Below are positions 52,601-60,400 of a stretch of DNA of 64,000 bases, one piece after another; the first letter of the stretch is position 1; every line of letters begins with the position of its first letter. Source of the DNA: Metallyticus violacea (lineage: Eukaryota; Arthropoda; Insecta; Mantodea; Metallyticidae); contig CM060841.1 in NCBI GenBank assembly GCA_030762175.1, forward strand, positions 10,482,501 through 10,546,500, written 5' to 3'. The notes below the pieces were generated by a model that had not been told where the DNA came from, did no database searches, and was given only the letters and a program-made list of their open reading frames with translations. The position numbers and the translations under genes are program-made.

Positions 52601-54383
52601 TATTCTAGCTCCATTCAATAAACCTGTTTTGCGCCAATGTGTTAAGTATTACTGTGGCTATTAGCAAGCAGAGTAAGTTGTTACCAAGATTTATACTTTA
52701 ACGTGTTTAATGCTTTAAAGTTAGTGTCTGAAGTATCACTTCTGAATAATTTTAAAACAGATGAGAATGTCTCTATTTCTACTATTGAATTTAACATTGT
52801 TATTTCTAAATACTTTGTAGTCAGGTAAGATAAATTTGTTTATCTGATAAAATAAGTTTTAAATTCAGGTAAATCTAAGGAAAAATATTCTTATCAGATT
52901 AATTTTTCAAGAGGCTATAACTATGGTCTGCAGCACTCATAGGAATTTCTTACCATGTTTATCCAGCAAAGCAAAATGTGCACTTCTCAAAAGTCCAGTA
53001 TTTTTTCCCAAGAAAAGAAAGTAATATGACACAGAGATAACCAACTGGCATTACTGTGATGTAAAATTCTATAAAGATTTATCCTAATTACTACAAAATA
53101 AATATTTTATTATTAGTTCTACTAATTAATTTTGCATATTTATTTTATTTTGTATATTATTCATTATATTATAGTTCGTTATCATTTACCAATTTTTATC
53201 AAGTTAAATGCACACATTTTTCTTAATGAGGATTTCATGGTAAGTCAGTTGATGAAGATCTTGTTGTCTTCCAAACTTTTGGTCATGTAGCTCTTTGGAC
53301 TTCTTTGGGCTAGACATTGTCTTGTTTTGTTGATTGTAAAAGCAGCCCTTGGGCCAATCAGGTACCTGGAGCAGAATCAATGCATGCATTTAAGATTAGT
53401 TTGGATTGGGACCTGGCGATTAACCCGTGGTTAGAAGGACCTAGAGTAGAGTAGGGAGTAGTTTTCTCTGACGTTCATGACAGTCTATGTGCTGGTTGTG
53501 ACAGAAGACTGAAGCCTGGTGGAAGCTTTCTCCACATCTGTTGGTCTGTTTAATTATAATGAAGACTGATTTCTCAGAGAAAATCCATTATCTCTGTTTA
53601 AGGTGTGTTCTTGAAATTTAATTTCAAGAGGTGATCCCAAAACTTGTTAAGGCAGTTCTCTGGCCTAAATGAAATGAGCACCAGATTCAATTACCAGACA
53701 AGATTCCATTTATAATAAATGCATCTTTTATCATATCTTGATACTGGAGCACCCTGATGAAATCCACACAGAACTACAATGGTCAAATGCATGGAGGACA
53801 ACAATTTCAATCTGCTAATTTCCCATGAAATATCTCATTAATAATTAGCACAATAGCTTCAAATCCTTATTATTTATTTTTTTTAAGGTTTGTAAAGCTT
53901 GTGATTGGAGATCTAACCTATGAAGATCCATAATATTTTTTCATCTTAACTTCTATCCACACATCTCACCTTTATTTGACTATTAAATATAGTTTATTTA
54001 ATACTAAATACTAATGAATTTTAAAATAATACACCTATTACATTTAAAACTAATTTTGTGCCAGAACTAATACATTCTTAATTAGCTGGTGAGTCGATTT
54101 AATACTCTTATTCTCCACAGCATACAGTGAAGAGTACTCTCACATAATACAAATGGCAAGAAGTCAATGAGTATGACCAAGAAATCATAGACAAGTAAAT
54201 AAACAAATTCAAACAAGAGAAGAGGTTAAAATAGGTCACAACACTGACAGCAAATAAAGAAACTATCATTGACAAGAAATTTATTTATCATCCTTGGGCA
54301 CCAAAAAATTCCAGAAAATACAAAAAAGTTTGGTGTTACTTTGTCCCCAGTGAACATATTCATCCTAAATATCTGCTTGATGT

Positions 54384-54420
<37 letters not shown>

Positions 54421-57400
54421 AGAATACCTGATGAGAAGTCAGGAATCTATAAAATCAACTGTTCAGAATGCAACAAATTATGCATTGGCAAAACAAAAAG
54501 AAGCATTGGAATTAGGCTAAAGGAACACTGGAGAAACGTCAGGTACAATCAGATAGATAAATCAGTGGTTGCACTTCACTTTTGAAGAGATAAACACGAT
54601 ACAGAAATGGAAGTCAAATTATTGAAATTCGTAGACAGACCTTTGGAGCTGGAAATGTCGGGGAACATTTTTTTATAAAAAATATGAAGATAAGGTTATG
54701 AACTTAAGAGATCCCAAAAGAAGTCAAATCAATTCAAAAGCTCATAAAATGTCTATGAGAGCTACATCAAGTCTATCTAAGCACCAATGAATATGGCAAT
54801 ACCAAGTCCATCCAACCATCAATCAATCTGGCAGTCAACTCATCACAGTTAATGATATGGGCAAGGGCCTATGTATAATTCAATGGTAAGTTGAGTATAA
54901 AAATTGATTAATCAGCTAATTAAGAATATAATATAATTGTATTTAAAAATCTCAAATGAGATTCACTTACAGAGGATATAAACTAAGTTGTTTGAAATGT
55001 GATATATTTACAGAACAGAGTGAACTCTGAAAATGTTTCCTACTATGAGTTTAATGAAAGAGAGGTACAAAGACAATTTAATAATCTCAATAAAGAAATT
55101 CACCTCTCACCTAAAATGCTTTTATTACAGCTTCAAATGACAGAAGTTTACAGACATTGCTGACAGCATTCTTACAATCTGCACATATTAAAGAGTGTAA
55201 TTTTTTTAAATTAAATGTCAAACTAAAAATTAAAAGTATTGAAGTTTTTACTTAAAACTTACTCTTTTTCTACGTTCCATAAAATGATGAGCCTATTTCA
55301 TGTACAATTTTGGAACATATATGTACTTTATGTTATGATTATTACCTGCTGGAATCAGAACTATCACTTAGAGGAGATGATGAATCTGCTGAAGAAGAAG
55401 ATGATCTTCTTCGCCTTTGTCGCTCTTTTTCCTTTCTTTTATCCTTTGAAGTTACTTTCTTCTTTGAATGTTTTGGAGACTCGGACCTAGGTAACAGAAA
55501 GAAGTAAATGACCATGAATTAATTTGCAATAAAATATCTACCTTTTTTTAAATTCCAGAGGTATATATATATATACATATATGATATGATATATGGTATA
55601 TGATACATGATTTATATCTAAAAAATTCAGTATATTAATTTAATAAAATGCATACACTCATTAAACCAAATTTTACTATTATTTGAAAGATAAAAATAAT
55701 TTAAACTTACACATAAGTAATCACTTACTAACACCCAGAATATAAATAATTTCTAGTTGAATGCATCAAAATACTTAATTGAGAATTAAAGAGCACAGAA
55801 ATCTTGAAGCAGCTGTTTTAATGATAAGCTGAATGCTACTGATATGAGAATAGTTTCCAATATAAAAGCTAATAATCAAGAATTACCTTAAAATACATAC
55901 AGGAAAATTATCATCAGTGGCACAAAAATATATTACTACAAATGTTGCAAATTTTATTTCTCTGTTGATAAAATTTTCCAATTATTGAAATAAAATTTTC
56001 AATTATTTTATTATACTAGGGATGTTCGAAAAAGTAGCAATGGTTTGCCAGGTACCTAGCATATTTATTTCTCAACTTCTGATTTTAAACAGTAACTAAA
56101 AATAAATATGCAGTACTTCAAAATTCAAATGAGAAGCAACAAAATAGGAAATTTTTTTATTTTTTGTCTCTGTGCAACAAATACATAAATAATGCGCAGT
56201 AAGACTATAAATGAAAATAACCCATCATGAACTATGACAATAATAAGCACAATAACTGAGACTGAAGGAAAGCAGAAATCAAGGTTCTATTTGAGATGCT
56301 TTTGCAATAATATAATGGTAAAAGAAGATTTGTTGTATTTGTTGTGCTTAGAACAAATATTAGTTACCCTTTCTTGAGCCACTTTATCTTTCATAGGATG
56401 GATTACTTTATTAATAGATTAATAAATTATAAAATTCCCTATGAATATTTTTTTTATTGATTTATTTATGGACGCTCTTTTTTAACATCTCACGTCATCA
56501 GCATCCCATTCAACTCAGGGCGTGAAATGGCCGACTAATTTTGCTCAAAGGCCTCTCTTTCAGGCTTGAGGTTCTTTTTCATGCCATAAATGTATGACAC
56601 GGGACCCACGACTTTACTTTCCTTCAGAAGGAAGCCATACTTAGAATTTTTACGCCTGAAAAAAATTCATCGGTCCTGGCCATGTTCGAACCCGTGATCT
56701 TGGGTTTAGGAGGCAAGTATGGTAGCCACTACACCACTAGGACCGACTCCCTATGACTAGATCAGTCACTTCATTTTCAATTCACCCACCATTATCATTA
56801 ACAAGTAACTCATGAACACCACAATACAGACACAGATAGAATGATGTCATTGAGACACAGACTTGTAAGTGGGAGGTCTAGGGTTTGATTCCTGCCAGGA
56901 CTGCCCTTCCTGACTGAGGTTCCCCCCCTCAGTCTTCATACATTACAAATGCCAGGGAGGTACTTTAATCTTAGGTCTGGAATGCTTCCTTTTTTAAAAA
57001 AAAAAAATTAAAAAAAAAAAACTTCCTCAGTCTATCATTTCATATCAAGTATCACCCACCAATGGCTATCACACATGATATCTCAGTAGTAAAAACAGGC
57101 ATTAATTTTATTAAAAAATAGTACCACAATGGTTAACAGAAGTCAGTGGTATCCTTTCCCATCTATTTTTACTTTTTGGGGGGGGGGGGAAGGGAAGAAA
57201 CTATTCTACTTTGATGCTGCAAGGAGTTCGGCTAATAAAGAGCTCTAACATCCACTTTCCATAACTGCTATAAACTGTATCTAACTTTGCAATAATTTGT
57301 AAAACTGAATACATATAAAAGCAAATGTGCCTGCAGGTGTCCTCTCCTTCATGTTTAAATATTATATTTCATTTTTTTTAAATGCTCATTTTTACTGTTG

Positions 57401-60400
57401 AGGTATCACAGGCACTGGTGATATATGAGACAAAATTATAAATTGGGAAAAAAATGTTAAAGGAAGGAAGAGTTCCAGACCTAAGTTTAGGATACCTCCC
57501 TAGCATTTTTCATTTATGAAGACTCAGGAAAACCTGGATGATTCTGCAGAATCAAACAACAGACCTCTAACTCACAAGTCTATGCCTTAAAGACATCGGT
57601 CCCCCAGGTTGGTATTAAAATTTATGCTCTAAGCTTTCCAAATTGAAACTTTAGTGAACAGAGTACATATTCTTTATGGGAATCCATTCTCTTTTTTCCA
57701 AAACATTCATCAGATCACTACAGGGAACTTACTTTAATATTACATTCCAATACTCTCTTGATAATGTGGTGAAATAGAACTTGGAAAGACAAGATGTATC
57801 ATGGTTTAGCACATTCTTTAGAATCTGACTATATCCTTTTTGCAAATATGAACAGTACATTGATTGCTATGAACACATCTTAATTTAACAAATATACTCT
57901 TAGTGGAATTAGCTAGGACAGAAATAGTTTTGGTTTTAGCTTTAGTTCAAATGCACTAGCTATAGGTATGGTTTATAATTGTTTTCACTGCTAATACAGA
58001 TGTTGTTACTATTAAAAGGCAAAAGTGAAAATTAAAATGAAAGGAGTGTTTTTTTCAATTTCTATTAATTCTTTATAATACTCTTGTTTCTTATTTATAT
58101 AAAATGTTTATGGTGAAGTGCAACCAGTTTAAAAGTTCCGCAACTAAGATCGCAAACCAGGGGACCTACCCCTTCCAATTGCCAAGATTTGCTATGTGAT
58201 TTGATTGCCCATTGCAAGCATGATTTCAACATAGGCACGCAGTTGTGTTGTTTACTTGAGAGTGAGATTTCATTAAATAGTGCAGTTACACAATGGTGAG
58301 ATCCATTGTGTCATCATATATTCATCTTTAAGACATACATAAGATGCAGAAATGTGTGGCAGAATGAGACAGGTATTTAGGCATAAATTTCCTGCCAACA
58401 TGAACAGCAATATTAAAGACAGTACAGAAGTTTAATGAAACAAGTTCTGATACTGAGGGAAAAAAAATCAAAGACTGAATCATGATGGAATTGTGCTACA
58501 TATTTGGTCCCAGAATTATTGGACCTAGTTTATGACCTCCTCATTCCCTAGAACTTAACAGTTTGTGAGTTTTGTCTTTGGGGGGACATTGAAAAATAAG
58601 AGAATAATAAACTATTTCCCACACACTGGAGGAACTTAAAACAATGTTCAAAACAAAGTTAGGTCCATTATTGATGGGGCAAATGACACATATCAGCTAG
58701 AAGATGTGGATTGCGCATCAGGTTAAAATCAGCAATATTTCCAGCATCTACTGTAAGGAAGGACAACATCAAATTCTGTTATTTAATATTTAATACCTAA
58801 AATGATGAAGATCTTGTGTGCAGTGAGTTTATGCAAGAAAATGCAGTTAGCAACATGGGTGTCTAACAGCTGACTGGTTGAACTACGTATTAGGATTTTT
58901 AAACTGTTCCCACTTACTTTTCGTTTTGGCTCACTTCTGCACCTGTTTCCCACTTCCCAAATATAACTTTGTGAATTTCACTAGTTTAATTTGGCCCTTA
59001 TTAGTTTCCTACATTATTTTCTAACCTTCCTATACAAATGTATATATAATAAAAATGAAAAATAAAGCAACTCTTGGAACAATGTATCTAAAATAACAAG
59101 AACTAGACAAGCAGATATAAATAAAACACTTAAAAATCTCATAATTTTTCTTCTGTCTTTACGCTCACCAATTGTTCAAAATATAGTGATTATTTAAGTG
59201 TTTTATCCATTTCTGCTTCTCTAGTTTTCGTTATTTTATTTATAAAGCAAATTATTCAATAAATACATTACAAGTAAAAGAATAAAATGAAAAGCACATG
59301 CTGTTAGGAGCATTTTTAAATTATAAAAAATATTATTTGTGTAAAATTAAAAATTAAGCAATATCAAATTTAAAGATAAAGCTAAAAATTAACATTCACA
59401 TGTGCAATAAATTAAAAATCTCGAACATCCCTGAAGTTTAAATCATTTAGCAATAATTCAATTGTATTAGCTTATATGTGAATTACCAATTTTCAAAGCA
59501 CTTTTAAAAATTGCCTTAATATACAAAAACTTTTATTAAGCAATGTGCTAATGTGTAAAAGTAAAGTTTTCAAATTAACAACACCACTAAAAAAATCACA
59601 AAATGTTATAGGAACTTATCTTTGCCATTCTTGTGTCTTAGCTAAAACTAGTGACTTAACTTTTACATTTTACCACAATTAAAGTACTTACAGAAGATTT
59701 TGACTTCAACAGTACTAAAGGAAAAAAAAAAGAAAAAAAGAAAGAAAGAAAACACAACAAAATATCTTTGAAAAAAAATGCCTGATATAAAAACACATAC
59801 TAGGGCATACTATTACCTTAATCAACCCATCATTACGGACTGACTTGTTAGAGAGATAGAGAAATAATATTAACAAATCTTTTAATTAATCTGAAGGACC
59901 ACATTATTTGAGAAAGAAAGAAATGAGAAAATGTTAAATATTTAAGGTGAAGCTGAATTAATAGGCTTTATTGCACCACACACTAACAAACTTTTAAGAA
60001 ATTATTTGCAGAGACTGTGTGAGAAATAGAGTTATTTTACTAGTAAACTCACAAGAAACAGCAAACACAATGCAAATTAGTTTCACTTCAATAATGTTAT
60101 TAAATATTAAAATCAAAATTTAATTTTAGAACTAAGCAATGTACTTACAAGAACTATTAGCATGAGCTGAAAAAAGGCAGGAATTAGGAGTCACGCTATT
60201 TACTTTGCTTTTGACAAAATAACATTGATGCTTCATCATATTAACAATGAATCATAGTAACCCATATCTTGTATAATAATGATCTTTCTTGCAGATTTAA
60301 TTTGAATCTATTGCCTCAAAACTTACCTACAGTGTCAATCAAAATTCCTTCCAAATGTTCTGTTTGCAACAGAAAAATTTGTATTCAACTTCAATTAAAA

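Larger units (their letters stand above)
51899..55345 (-). other. 3.4-kb Srrm234 intron
   Basis: Holds the 26-bp triplication at 51949-52014 and the Penelope fragment at 54240-54770. A 92-codon minus ORF at 52096-52374 is not recognised. The rest is AT-rich with no gene. Confidence 0.6.

Noticed and set aside
57178..57190. Poly(G) runs here and near 23661 and 63384 as G-quadruplex elements
   Set aside because: Each is a single G tract without the four spaced runs required; more likely simple-sequence noise.
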